A stretch of 27,384 bases of DNA, taken from assembly GCA_964653195.1 (NCBI GenBank), contig CAZZCX010000017.1, forward strand, positions 1-27,384, given 5' to 3'. The stretch comes from CAYMDS01 sp964653195. Its GTDB lineage: Bacteria; Patescibacteriota; Microgenomatia; Levybacterales; UBA12049. The position numbers and the translations under genes are program-made. Below are positions 6,632 to 15,216 of this stretch, in pieces (the stretch's first letter is position 1; each line of letters opens with the position of its first letter). The notes beneath the pieces are model-generated. The model worked only from the letters and a program-made list of their open reading frames with translations, had not been told where the DNA came from and made no database searches.

Positions 6632-7684
6632 TCAAGGTTTGGTGAGATAGTCATTTGGATTTATAAATTTTATATTGTCACTAATATAGCGCATAAGTAC
6701 CTGTGTATCCTCAAATCTGTTTTCGCTTTTAAGAACTACGATTATGAAAGTGTGATTTTTTTCAATTTTAGTGGTTACCAAAACCTCTCCTGCTCCTTGA
6801 GTGTATCCTGTCTTCATTCCGATGACACCGTTCTCACCAAGGAGTTTATTTAAATTATACAAAGTATAAGTATTTTTATGATTGATACTAATTATAGTTT
6901 TGCTTTTTGTAGCAATAATTCTTGTAAACTCTTCATTTTTTAGAGCATAAGATGCAAGTTTGGCTAGATCTCCAATTGTTGTATAATTACCGTCATCATC
7001 CAAACCCGAAGGATCAGCGTAATGTGTGTAGAAAAGTTTCAATTCTGCTGCTTTTTCATTCATTCGGATGACGAACTTCTCGTCTCCTCCTGGATAATTA
7101 TCAGCAATAGCGTGCGCAGCATCGTTTGCACTCGGTAGTAGTAATGCATATAGTATATCCTCAAACAATAATTGCTCTCCTTGTGGAAATCCTATAATTG
7201 CACCTTCTTTAAAAGTGTTTTGTATTGTAATCAGATCAGTATTTTTGAAATGCTCTAATGCAACTAGTGCTGTCATTATTTTTGTAGTTGAAGCCATTGA
7301 AAAGCGGAGAAATGGTTTTTTTTCATAAAGCATTACCTTTGCTGTATCATCATATATCAAAGCAGATTCTGCGGTTATTTGAGGATTAAGATCATTTGCG
7401 ATATATGGATAATTAGTAAGATTTACTGATTGTATTTTTAGTGGAGTTACGATTGCGATTTGGTTTTTTATAACCAAATCATAAACCGTTAAAGCAAATA
7501 GTATTATCAAAAGTGAAATCAACGGAAAAATATAAAGTCCCCAAATTTTGACTTTTATAAATGAAGTAAGAAAGTTTAAATAGACAAGTATTTTATCTTT
7601 AAATTTATTATTTTCCGATGAAGCTTTGGATTTGTCAATTTTCTGACTTTTTTTTATCTTGTTTTTCTTTTGTAAGTCTTTCAT
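6632..7684 (-). CDS. dacF: D-alanyl-D-alanine carboxypeptidase (PBP5-like, S11)
   Basis: A low-molecular-weight penicillin-binding protein of about 350 aa that removes the terminal D-Ala from peptidoglycan stem peptides. The three active-site motifs are present: SxxK as STTK (132-135, in FSMASTTKIMTAL), SxN as SAN (185-187) and KTG (291-293). A very basic N-terminal tail (1-46) is followed by one transmembrane helix (47-72), so it is anchored at the N terminus rather than by the C-terminal amphipathic helix of classic PBP5. No C-terminal extra domain is present. The ATG at 7684 overlaps the end of aspS by 50 nt. No later ATG precedes the membrane helix. Confidence 0.9.
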   Translation of the reverse strand: MKDLQKKNKIKKSQKIDKSKASSENNKFKDKILVYLNFLTSFIKVKIWGLYIFPLISLLIILFALTVYDLVIKNQIAIVTPLKIQSVNLTNYPYIANDLNPQITAESALIYDDTAKVMLYEKKPFLRFSMASTTKIMTALVALEHFKNTDLITIQNTFKEGAIIGFPQGEQLLFEDILYALLLPSANDAAHAIADNYPGGDEKFVIRMNEKAAELKLFYTHYADPSGLDDDGNYTTIGDLAKLASYALKNEEFTRIIATKSKTIISINHKNTYTLYNLNKLLGENGVIGMKTGYTQGAGEVLVTTKIEKNHTFIIVVLKSENRFEDTQVLMRYISDNIKFINPNDYLTKP

Positions 7685-9008
7685 CGATGCGCTCCATATC
7701 TCTAGGAAACATAGACGCCTCACGAATATTTGATAAGCCGAGAATTTGCATAGTTATTCGCTCGGCACCAAATGCAAATCCACCTTCGGGAGGTGAACCA
7801 TATTTAAATGCGTCTAAAAACATTTTAATCTTATTCGGATCCATTTTCCAATCTTTTACCTGTGTAAGTAGCTGCTGATAGTTATTTACTCTTCTTCCAC
7901 CAGACAGCCATTCTACTCCACGGCACAAAAGATCCATACCATGATTATATTCAGGGTTTTGGGGATCTGGATATACATAGAATGGTTTTTTCTTTGTGGG
8001 ATATCCGTAAATAAATACTAGATCAGAACCTGTCTCTTTTTTTATGATTGTGCAGATTTCGCGTTCGTCTTCAGGGTTTAAATCTTTTTCAGATCTTACA
8101 TCACGCCCTGAATTTTTATAAATTTTCTCTTGTGCTTCACGAAGACTAATTGATGGGGTTTTTTCGATAATATCAGGTAATGTAGCGCCAAATATTGAAA
8201 GTTCTCTTTTGCATTTGATCTCTAATTGCTGAAATATGAATTTAATGGTTTCATCAGCCATATCTCTTACATCTTCCCATGAATCTATAAAAGCCATTTC
8301 TGCATCCAGTGATAAGACTTCTGTAAGATGTCTTGTAGTGACAGAAGGTTCTGCGCGAAATACTTTATTTACCGAGAAAACTCTTTCAAATGCTGTCATC
8401 ACTATTTGCTTGTATAATTGAGGACTTTGGGATAAATATGCTTTATTTTCGAAATAGTTAACTTCAAATACTTCAGATCCTCCCTCAGCAACGGCTGGAG
8501 CTATAGATGGAGCCTGGAATTCGAAAAATCCTTTTGATTTCATAAATTCTCGGAATGAGTCAATTATCACTTCCTGGACTTTAAATATTGCTTGTATCTT
8601 GGGATGTCTCAGCGTAAGTGCTCTATTATCAAGTAAGGTAGGTAAGTCTAAGTTCAAATCTACCCCTCCCATATCAAAAGGCATTTCTGCTGATTTTTCA
8701 ATTAATTCTAATGAGTGAAGTTCAAGTTCTATGGTACCTGTTGAAGAATTTTTATTTATATATCTTTCTTCACGTTTCTTAATAAGACCCGTTGCAGAGA
8801 CGACATATTGTGAGCTTAGTTCCGCAACTGTTTTGGCTAGTATGGGAGTAAATGCTCCAATTTGAAGTATCCCTGATCGGTCACGTAAATCAAAAAAGGC
8901 GATTTTACCGTGTGCTCTTACTGTATGGACCCAACCGGATACTTTTACGGTTTCACCGATTTTATCCAAGCAATCAATAATTAGTGTTCGTTTATTTTCA
9001 GTACTCAT
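7635..9008 (-). CDS. aspS: Aspartyl-tRNA synthetase, archaeal / non-discriminating type
   Basis: A class IIb synthetase of 457 aa with an N-terminal OB-fold anticodon-binding domain (about 15-105) and a catalytic core. It lacks the GAD insertion of standard bacterial AspRS. Motif 2 is FRAEPSVTTRHLTE (217-230), motif 3 GGFAFGAERI (409-418), and YLSQSPQLYKQ (191-201) is a family block. RHL and NIREASMFPRD point to Asp rather than Asn specificity. GWVH places His28 where non-discriminating archaeal AspRSs carry His and discriminating ones Trp. It probably charges both tRNA-Asp and tRNA-Asn, with amidation following (inference). It overlaps the following dacF. Confidence 0.85.
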   Translation of the reverse strand: MSTENKRTLIIDCLDKIGETVKVSGWVHTVRAHGKIAFFDLRDRSGILQIGAFTPILAKTVAELSSQYVVSATGLIKKREERYINKNSSTGTIELELHSLELIEKSAEMPFDMGGVDLNLDLPTLLDNRALTLRHPKIQAIFKVQEVIIDSFREFMKSKGFFEFQAPSIAPAVAEGGSEVFEVNYFENKAYLSQSPQLYKQIVMTAFERVFSVNKVFRAEPSVTTRHLTEVLSLDAEMAFIDSWEDVRDMADETIKFIFQQLEIKCKRELSIFGATLPDIIEKTPSISLREAQEKIYKNSGRDVRSEKDLNPEDEREICTIIKKETGSDLVFIYGYPTKKKPFYVYPDPQNPEYNHGMDLLCRGVEWLSGGRRVNNYQQLLTQVKDWKMDPNKIKMFLDAFKYGSPPEGGFAFGAERITMQILGLSNIREASMFPRDMERIDERLTKEKQDKKKSEN

Positions 9009-9017
9009 ATCTTTAAG

Positions 9018-9023
9018 ATTATA
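9018..9023 (-). promoter_or_regulatory. -10 box of aspS
   Basis: A consensus TATAAT on the minus strand lies 9 nt before the aspS ATG. No good -35 box and no Shine-Dalgarno are seen, and the mRNA would be nearly leaderless. Confidence 0.5.
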
Positions 9024-9055
9024 GTTTAAATTACAAAATCAAAAATAAAAACTTA

Positions 9056-9100
9056 AAACATGAACTCATTTTTTATATATATTTTGAATAATTCATGTTT
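9056..9100. repeat. Perfect 9-bp inverted repeat in the recJ-aspS gap
   Basis: AAACATGAA (9056-9064) and TTCATGTTT (9092-9100) flank a 27-nt AT-rich loop, in the 133-bp space between recJ and aspS, both on the minus strand. There is no T-run to make it a classical terminator. It may be an operator or a 3' stabilising hairpin of recJ mRNA. Confidence 0.4.
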
Positions 9101-9141
9101 GATCGTTGATTTACCAGAGTATTTTACTATTCTATAGCTTG

Positions 9142-10821
9142 CTACGCAATAGCTTCGGATTTTTTTATGTCTTTAATTTTTAATTGTAATTTTCTATTAT
9201 CATTCCACACGTTTTCATCAATAGCAAATACTATATCTATATTCTCTCCTAGAGTGTAGTCTGAATAAATTCCACCCATACCGAAACATATGGCATCTAG
9301 ATTTATGTCATCTTTGGTTAAAGTCATTTTTAGATGGTTCTTTTCTTTGCCGATGACTCTCATTTCAGAAATTTTTACATTTCGAGACATAAAAACCGGT
9401 TCCATATTGCTCATTCCGAATGGCGCGAGTTTTTGTATTTCATCATATAAGCGTTGAGAGATCATAGAATAAGGAAGTTCTAGGTCAATCTTAATTATTC
9501 TTTTAAATAAATCATCGTCGAAATCTTCAGACAGATTTTCTAAAGCCTTCTGCATCTTATCGAGTTTATCTGTTTCGATAGTAAAGCCAGCAGCCATGGG
9601 GTGTCCACCGATATTTATGAAATGCTCCTGTGACTGTCTTAGAAATTCAATAATGTTAAAACCGTGTATTGATCTGACACTTCCTTTACTTATACGTGTT
9701 CCTTTTGAGATTACGATTGCAGGCCGGTAAAACTCCTCTACAAGCCGTCCTGCAACTAATCCTATAACTCCTTCCGGATAAGTTTCATGGGAAACGATTA
9801 AAAGTTTTCGTAGAGTAGATTTTTGTTTTACTGAAAGACTTGCGTGTTTTACTGCTTCAATCATTACATTTTGCCTTTGTCTGTTTACAGTGCCCAGAAG
9901 TGATGCTAAATCATGTGCTCTATTTACGTCTTTGGTACATAGAAGTCTCAAGCTGTCCATGGCAGATTCCATACGGCCTGTGGCATTTAATCTAGGTGCT
10001 ATATAATGACCGACTTCATATACTCCGATATTTGATTTGTCAATTCCCGATTCGTTGTAAAGTTCAAGCAGGCCTGGTCTTTTTGTGGTACTTAATTTCT
10101 TAAGACCGAATTTAACCAACACTCTATTTGCGTCTTTTAGCGGTACTAGATCTGCAATTGTACCAAGCGTTGCTAATTCTAAATGGTTGTCAATTGATTC
10201 TTGTGTAGGCAAACACTGTCTCATTATTTCTTTTGCAAGTATATATGCGATTCCAGCACCGCATACTGAAGTAGTATGAACTATGGAAAAGGCATTTGGT
10301 ATAACCTCGCTTTTTACATGATGATCAGTAATCAAAGTTTCAATCCCTTTTTTGAAAGCATAATCTACAGCTTCATTTGCCACTATTCCATTATCGACAG
10401 TAATTATTAGTTTAGTTTCTGGAAATTTGATAAGTAAATTATCAATACCTTTTACCGACAAACCGTATCCTTCATCAATGCGATTGGGGATGTATGGTGT
10501 TACTTTTGCTTTTAAATCGAAGAACAGAGTTTCCCAGAGAATAGCTGTTGCGGTAATTCCATCAACATCGTAATCACCATAAATTACGATCTGATCCTTT
10601 TTCTCAATAGCTGATTTGATCTTATCTATTGTTTTATTGACTTCTTTTTTATTTAAGCCTACTGAGTCAATCGTGATATCTGATAGATCAGGATTTAAGA
10701 AAGAAGCTATTTCTTTTTTCGTCTTTAACCCTCTATTTTTAAGAAGTATTTTGATGATGTCCTCAGCTTTTAGCTTTGCGCTTTTTTCTTTTAGCTTACT
10801 TAGAATTTTCCACTTTTTCAT
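9142..10821 (-). CDS. recJ: Single-stranded-DNA exonuclease RecJ
   Basis: A DHH-family 5'-3' single-strand exonuclease of 559 aa, full length for the family. The manganese-binding motifs are visible: DYDVDG (83-88), VDNG (142-145) and DHH (166-168). The DHHA1 motif GGHPMAAGFT and a C-terminal OB-fold region follow. RecJ acts in recombination, mismatch and base-excision repair. The gene is divergent from cca. Its upstream side holds two copies of a 7-bp repeat (10828-10841), and no Shine-Dalgarno is visible. It lies 133 bp upstream of aspS on the same strand. Confidence 0.96.
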   Translation of the reverse strand: MKKWKILSKLKEKSAKLKAEDIIKILLKNRGLKTKKEIASFLNPDLSDITIDSVGLNKKEVNKTIDKIKSAIEKKDQIVIYGDYDVDGITATAILWETLFFDLKAKVTPYIPNRIDEGYGLSVKGIDNLLIKFPETKLIITVDNGIVANEAVDYAFKKGIETLITDHHVKSEVIPNAFSIVHTTSVCGAGIAYILAKEIMRQCLPTQESIDNHLELATLGTIADLVPLKDANRVLVKFGLKKLSTTKRPGLLELYNESGIDKSNIGVYEVGHYIAPRLNATGRMESAMDSLRLLCTKDVNRAHDLASLLGTVNRQRQNVMIEAVKHASLSVKQKSTLRKLLIVSHETYPEGVIGLVAGRLVEEFYRPAIVISKGTRISKGSVRSIHGFNIIEFLRQSQEHFINIGGHPMAAGFTIETDKLDKMQKALENLSEDFDDDLFKRIIKIDLELPYSMISQRLYDEIQKLAPFGMSNMEPVFMSRNVKISEMRVIGKEKNHLKMTLTKDDINLDAICFGMGGIYSDYTLGENIDIVFAIDENVWNDNRKLQLKIKDIKKSEAIA

Positions 10822-10827
10822 AATTAA

Positions 10828-10841
10828 CTAAATACTAAATA
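10828..10841. repeat. Two copies of a 7-bp repeat upstream of recJ
   Basis: CTAAATA is repeated twice in tandem. Its reverse complement TATTTAG differs by one base from the TATTAAG phase of the repeat at 27331-27384. It lies 7 nt upstream of the recJ start codon. Confidence 0.5.
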
Positions 10842-10908
10842 CTCATAACCCATGCCTTTATTTATTGTATATTTTGTAAATAAAATTTTATTTTTTTATA
10901 TTTTTTCA

Positions 10909-10917
10909 TGTTATACT
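10909..10917 (+). promoter_or_regulatory. Extended -10 promoter of cca
   Basis: TGtTATACT is an extended -10 element. It ends 11 nt before the ATG at 10929 and covers the alternative ATG at 10908, so the start is taken at 10929. Confidence 0.5.
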
Positions 10918-10928
10918 ATATCAAATCT

Positions 10929-12308
10929 ATGCTTCAAAAAATACCGCCTCAGATTATGGATATAGTAGAAATTTTTCAAAAAAATAATTATGAGATTTAT
11001 CTTGTCGGTGGTTGTGTAAGGGATCTGCTAATTGATAAAAAAGTAACTGATTGGGATATGACAACTAATGCTACTCCCTCTGAAATGCTGAGTCTTTTCC
11101 CTGACGCATTTTATAATAATGAGTTCGGTACTGTCGGTGTACCGCTTAACTTACCAGAGTCTGAGCATCCGGGTGTTGTTGAAGTAACCACTTTCAGGAC
11201 AGAGGCAAATTATACAGATAAAAGAAGACCTGATAACGTCGTATGGGGCAAAACTATAGAAGATGATTTGGAAAGACGTGATTTCACGATAAATGCAATG
11301 GCTTGTGCAATAGAAAGAGGAAGCAAGAAGCAAGAAGCACGAATAATTGATCCATATAATGGGCAAATGGATCTCACAAATAAATTAATTCGAGCAGTTG
11401 GCAATCCAAATTTGAGATTCGGTGAAGATGCTTTAAGGTTAATGCGTGCTATACGTTTTGCTACACAGCTTGGATTTATTATAGAAGAACAAACATTAAA
11501 TGCCATTCATTCAAACGCGAAATATTTATCACACATCGCGCATGAGAGAATTAAAACTGAGTTTCTAAAAATCTTAGCAAGTGAATTTCCCTATGAGGGA
11601 ATTATGCTCCTTCGAAATACAGGGCTTCTAGAGAGCATTATGCCTGAGCTTATGGAGGGAATCGGTGTTTCTCAAGCCAGACCGGGAAGACATCATCTAG
11701 ATGATGTCTTTACTCACAATGTATTGTCTTTAAAGTTTTGCCCATCCACTGATCCGATAGTGCGATTTGCTGCATTGATTCATGATATAGGTAAACCAAG
11801 AGTAAAAGGACAAGATGAGCAGGGTTTGGTGATATTTTATAATCACGAAGTTGCGGGCAGTAGAATTGCATATGAAATATGTGAAAGGCTACGTTTCTCG
11901 AAAAAAGAGCGTCAGAAAGTCGTCACTTTGATACGATGGCATATGTTTTCAGTTGATGAACACATTACAGATTCAGCTGTCAGAAGATTTATCAGAAGAA
12001 TTGGCGTGGAAAATGTGAAAGACATGATGGATCTTCGGATAGGTGATAGATTGGGTGGAGGTACGCAGACTGCTGAAAGTTGGAGGCTGAAATTGTTCAA
12101 GCAAAGAGTAGAAGAGCAACTAGCACCTGCTCCTTTTTCCGTAAACGATTTGGCAATCGATGGAAACGATATTATGAAAGAGTTGAATATCCCACCGTCA
12201 CGGAAAATAGGCGAGCTATTGCGAAAACTTTTTGAGGAAGTAGATGAAGATTTATCAAAAAACACCAAGGAATATTTGATAAGTAGAATTAAGAGTTTTG
12301 ATATTTAA
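10929..12308 (+). CDS. cca: tRNA CCA-adding nucleotidyltransferase with HD domain
   Basis: A 459-aa class II nucleotidyltransferase of the poly(A) polymerase/CCA enzyme family that adds or repairs the 3' CCA of tRNAs. LVGGCVRD (25-32) and DWD (41-43) are the catalytic head with two metal-binding Asp residues. RRDFTINAMA is the next conserved block, and RFGEDALRLMRAIRFATQLGF is the typical neck. An HD phosphohydrolase-like domain follows (ALIHDIGKP). Full CCA addition versus A-addition only cannot be fixed by eye. Conserved features and lack of a second copy here favour the CCA enzyme. An upstream ATG at 10908 lies in the promoter. Confidence 0.92.
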   Translation: MLQKIPPQIMDIVEIFQKNNYEIYLVGGCVRDLLIDKKVTDWDMTTNATPSEMLSLFPDAFYNNEFGTVGVPLNLPESEHPGVVEVTTFRTEANYTDKRRPDNVVWGKTIEDDLERRDFTINAMACAIERGSKKQEARIIDPYNGQMDLTNKLIRAVGNPNLRFGEDALRLMRAIRFATQLGFIIEEQTLNAIHSNAKYLSHIAHERIKTEFLKILASEFPYEGIMLLRNTGLLESIMPELMEGIGVSQARPGRHHLDDVFTHNVLSLKFCPSTDPIVRFAALIHDIGKPRVKGQDEQGLVIFYNHEVAGSRIAYEICERLRFSKKERQKVVTLIRWHMFSVDEHITDSAVRRFIRRIGVENVKDMMDLRIGDRLGGGTQTAESWRLKLFKQRVEEQLAPAPFSVNDLAIDGNDIMKELNIPPSRKIGELLRKLFEEVDEDLSKNTKEYLISRIKSFDI

Positions 12309-12345
12309 ATTCAGTTAATTATTTTGCTCAACAATTAACCTTTTG

Positions 12346-12354
12346 TGCTATAAT
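12346..12354 (+). promoter_or_regulatory. Extended -10 promoter of the ABC exporter operon
   Basis: TGcTATAAT is an extended consensus -10, with a possible TTGCTC -35 (12324-12329) 19 bp upstream. Transcription should start near 12361, leaving a leader of about 95 nt. This is unusual here, because most other promoters give leaderless mRNAs. Confidence 0.6.
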
Positions 12355-12360
12355 CATAAG

Positions 12361-12454
12361 TACCTCTTTCGTTTTTGCAACCTTAGCATTTTTCCACGAT
12401 AGATATAGGGATAACCTTGTTGTTTTTTCCGTGCAAATTTGAAAGAGTATTATT
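12361..12454 (+). other. Long 5' leader of the ABC exporter mRNA
   Basis: About 94 nt with two imperfect direct repeats. CCTT...TTTTTCC-ACG begins near 12381 and CCTT...TTTTTTCC-GTG near 12415. TTTGCA (12374-12379) could pair with TGCAAA (12432-12437). A weak AAAGAG lies 7 nt before the ATG. It may hold a regulatory element, but no known riboswitch is recognised. Confidence 0.3.
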
Positions 12455-13384
12455 ATGGATCAAGTAATCGAAATAAAAAATCTTAAAAAACAATTTGGTC
12501 CGCAAGCTGGCGGATTCATTGCAGTTGATGATATATCTTTTTCAGTCAAAAAAGGAGAGATAGTTGGTCTTTTAGGCCCAAATGGTGCAGGTAAGACGAC
12601 TACTATTCAAATGTTACTGGGTGTTCTTACGCCAAGTAGCGGTTCGATAAATTATTTCGGTAAGGATCTTAAGTCAAATCGCGAAGAGATTCTCGAACAT
12701 GTCAATTTCTCAACTACCTATACAAATCTACCATGGAGTCTTTCGGTCATGGAAAACTTTACTTTCATTTCATATCTGTATGATATAAAAAATCGAAAGC
12801 AAGCTATCGCGGATGTATTGAAAACATTTAAACTAGAACATTTAACAAAAAATAAAATGTCTGAATTATCAGCAGGGCAACGGACGCGGACAAATTTGGC
12901 AAAAGCGTTTATAAATAGTCCTGGAATTTTATTACTCGATGAACCAACAGCTTCTTTAGATCCCGATATTGCAGGGTATATAAGATCGGTTATATCCGAG
13001 TATCGAAAGAAAGTGGACGCTACTATTATCTGGACTTCTCATAATATGGCAGAGGTTGAAGAGATGTGTGACAGGGTAGTATTTATAAATAAAGGAAAAA
13101 TTGTGGCTGACGATACGCCTGATAAGCTAGCCAAGTCGATTGAGATATCGCATGTAGAGTTGTTTGTGAGAGACGGTATGAAACGGACAATTAAATACTG
13201 CATAGATAATAAATATAATTATAAATTACTTAAAAGGACAGTGACTGTAGATGTAAAAGAAAAAAAGATAGCAGAGTTTCTGCGTGGACTTATGGACTCA
13301 GGGGTTATTTATGATGAAATAAGTATAGAAAAACCTACATTAGAAGATTACTTTTTGCAAATATCAGATTATGAAAATACATAG
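12455..13384 (+). CDS. ABC transporter ATP-binding protein (ABC-2 exporter)
   Basis: A 309-aa ATPase subunit. Walker A is GPNGAGKTT (41-49), the signature is LSAGQ (138-142), Walker B is ILLLDEPT with Asp162/Glu163, and the switch His lies in TSHNMAEVE. A C-terminal extension of about 80 aa follows, as in DrrA/CcmA/NatA-type exporters. It overlaps the downstream permease by 14 nt, so they are one transporter. The substrate cannot be told, and drug, lipid or polysaccharide export are all possible. It has a strong promoter with a long leader. Confidence 0.92.
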   Translation: MDQVIEIKNLKKQFGPQAGGFIAVDDISFSVKKGEIVGLLGPNGAGKTTTIQMLLGVLTPSSGSINYFGKDLKSNREEILEHVNFSTTYTNLPWSLSVMENFTFISYLYDIKNRKQAIADVLKTFKLEHLTKNKMSELSAGQRTRTNLAKAFINSPGILLLDEPTASLDPDIAGYIRSVISEYRKKVDATIIWTSHNMAEVEEMCDRVVFINKGKIVADDTPDKLAKSIEISHVELFVRDGMKRTIKYCIDNKYNYKLLKRTVTVDVKEKKIAEFLRGLMDSGVIYDEISIEKPTLEDYFLQISDYENT

Positions 13385-14156
13385 AATTTACGCGGTCGTA
13401 TTAAGGTACTTATTCTTATTCAGAAGAAGTTTTGATAGGCTATCTGATGCTTTTTATTGGCCGACAATTGACTTAATTGTTTGGGGGTTAACGAGTTCAT
13501 ACATTCGTTCTTTCGCGCCTGATACACCGACGATTATCCTGGTTATAGTATCGGGAATTTTATTATGGTTAATTACCTGGAGGGCTCAATATGAAATCAC
13601 AGTAAATTTACTTGAAGATTTGTGGAACCAGAACCTTATTAATTTATTCGTTTCACCATTGAAATTTACTGAATGGGTATCAGCTTTTCTAATTGTCGGT
13701 ATAGTTAAAGCATTGGTAAGTGTTTTATTTGCATCAGGTGTCGCTTATTTACTATATAAAGTGCATATTTTTGAATATGGTATTTATTTAGTTCCATTTT
13801 TTGCATCACTTATGTTTACCGGATGGGCGATTGGGTTTTTCGTCGCCGGACTGATACTGCGTTTTGGTACGCGTATTCAAACACTTGCATGGTCTTTCAT
13901 TGCGGTATTTTCACCATTCGCAGCTATTTATTATCCCTTATCGATTTTGCCTGATTGGGCTCAGTTTTTGGGTAAACTTATGCCTGCATCATATATTTTT
14001 GAAGGATCCCGTGAAATTATAGCTGGTGGTCAAATGGATAATAACAAATTATTTATAAGTCTAATACTAAATATTATATATGTTATTGCTGCATTCCTGT
14101 TTCTGCGGAGTAGTTTTAAAGTTGTATTAAATAAAGGCTTGACTAGAATTGAATAG
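13371..14156 (+). CDS. ABC-2 type permease
   Basis: A 261-aa membrane protein with about six transmembrane helices. It has the ABC-2 layout: a cytoplasmic N terminus, helix 1 at about residues 30-45 and a closing pair of helices after the PLSILPDWAQFLGKLMPASYIFEGSREI segment. The PASY/FEGSR region is typical of the family's conserved C-terminal block. It overlaps the ATPase gene by 14 nt, giving a two-gene exporter. No substrate-specific feature is seen. yqeY follows 27 nt downstream and may be co-transcribed. Confidence 0.88.
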   Translation: MKIHRIYAVVLRYLFLFRRSFDRLSDAFYWPTIDLIVWGLTSSYIRSFAPDTPTIILVIVSGILLWLITWRAQYEITVNLLEDLWNQNLINLFVSPLKFTEWVSAFLIVGIVKALVSVLFASGVAYLLYKVHIFEYGIYLVPFFASLMFTGWAIGFFVAGLILRFGTRIQTLAWSFIAVFSPFAAIYYPLSILPDWAQFLGKLMPASYIFEGSREIIAGGQMDNNKLFISLILNIIYVIAAFLFLRSSFKVVLNKGLTRIE

Positions 14157-14182
14157 TATAAATTTAGTAAAATAAGTTAATT

Positions 14183-14635
14183 ATGTTAACGCAAAAAATT
14201 CAAGACGAATTAAAGCAGGCTATGTTGTCTAGAGACGCATTAAAAACTTCTGTGCTACGGATGTTAAAATCTGCTATTTCCTATCACGAAATCCAGAAAG
14301 GTGGTTCTGGATATACTGCCACTGATGAGGATGTATTAGCAGTTATTCAGAAAGAGGCAAAGCAGAGGAAAGATTCCATTGAGGAGTTCAAGAAAGCAGG
14401 AAGACAGGAATTAGTTGATAAAGAAACAAAGGAATTAGAAATACTTCAAGTTTATTTACCAGCTCAGATGACTGATGATCAAATAAATTCCATTGTCGAT
14501 GAAGCTATAATGAAGACCGGTGCAAAAAGCACTCAGGACATTGGAAAAATTATGGGTAATCTATTGCCGAAAGTAAAAGGTAAAGCAGACATGAGATTAG
14601 TTAGTGAAATTGTGAAAGATAAACTACAGCATTAA
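14183..14635 (+). CDS. yqeY: YqeY-family protein (GatB tail-like domain)
   Basis: A 150-aa protein of the YqeY family, related to the C-terminal tail domain of GatB, the amidotransferase subunit that grips tRNA. Family blocks are MLTQKIQDELKQAMLSRDALKTSVLRMLKSAI at the start, IQKEAKQRKDSIEEFKKAGRQELVDKE in the middle, and ELEILQVYLPAQMTDDQI. Its exact function is unknown, and the stand-alone form is usual. Its presence fits an organism making Gln-tRNA and Asn-tRNA by amidation but does not prove it. No Shine-Dalgarno is visible. Confidence 0.92.
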   Translation: MLTQKIQDELKQAMLSRDALKTSVLRMLKSAISYHEIQKGGSGYTATDEDVLAVIQKEAKQRKDSIEEFKKAGRQELVDKETKELEILQVYLPAQMTDDQINSIVDEAIMKTGAKSTQDIGKIMGNLLPKVKGKADMRLVSEIVKDKLQH

Positions 14636-14742
14636 TAGATATTTATAGAAATTAATTGTGATTAATTGAAATTCTTTGTGAATTAGTATTGCAAATAGAT
14701 TCCACTTATTTCAATAAATCTTCATAAGTCTCAATAATAAAT

Positions 14743-15116
14743 ATGTTTTCTTCTTACTTTCTGCGTATTTCAAATTATTCAACTTTCAGATTCATTCTTG
14801 AAGTTACCGCTTTAGCTTTTTTGTCTAGATTTATTTTAGTACTACCTATCGCATTATTGCTTTCAATTTTCAGTGTGGATTTAGGCAAACCGAACATTGA
14901 AGTATTGGAAATTGAAAATCAATTTTGGCAGACCGTTTTTATTGCCGTAATAATAGCGCCAATAATTGAAACAATTATATTTCAGTGGTTTCCGCTTACT
15001 ATATTCAAACTACTTAGAGTTCCAAGTATAATCACTCTTATTATCACGACTTATATTTTTGCTTACGCTCATTTAGATGACGGTTTGATTAATTTTATAG
15101 GTATGCTGCCGATTGG
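14743..15116 (+). CDS. CPBP/CAAX-protease-like membrane protein (3' end lost in gap)
   Basis: The first 124 or so residues of a multi-helix membrane protein, cut by the N run. Two motifs recall the CPBP (Abi, CAAX protease-like) family: APIIETIIFQ (72-81), matching EExxFR, and FAYAHL (106-111), matching FxxxH. The second Glu is Thr and the Arg is Gln, so motif 1 is incomplete and activity is doubtful. The missing C-terminal part should hold the HxxxN/D motif. It would converge on the next gene inside the gap. No Shine-Dalgarno is visible. Confidence 0.6.
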
Positions 15117-15216
15117 NNNNNNNNNNNNNNNNNNNNNNNNNNNNNNNNNNNNNNNNNNNNNNNNNNNNNNNNNNNNNNNNNNNNNNNNNNNNNNNNNNNN
15201 NNNNNNNNNNNNNNNN
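15117..15216. other. Assembly gap (100 N)
   Basis: Exactly 100 N, a conventional unknown-size scaffold gap. It removes the 3' ends of two convergent genes. Confidence 0.98.

Noticed and set aside
7618..7878. Plus-strand frame opposite aspS
   Set aside because: It lies wholly opposite a strongly recognised synthetase and has no family features.
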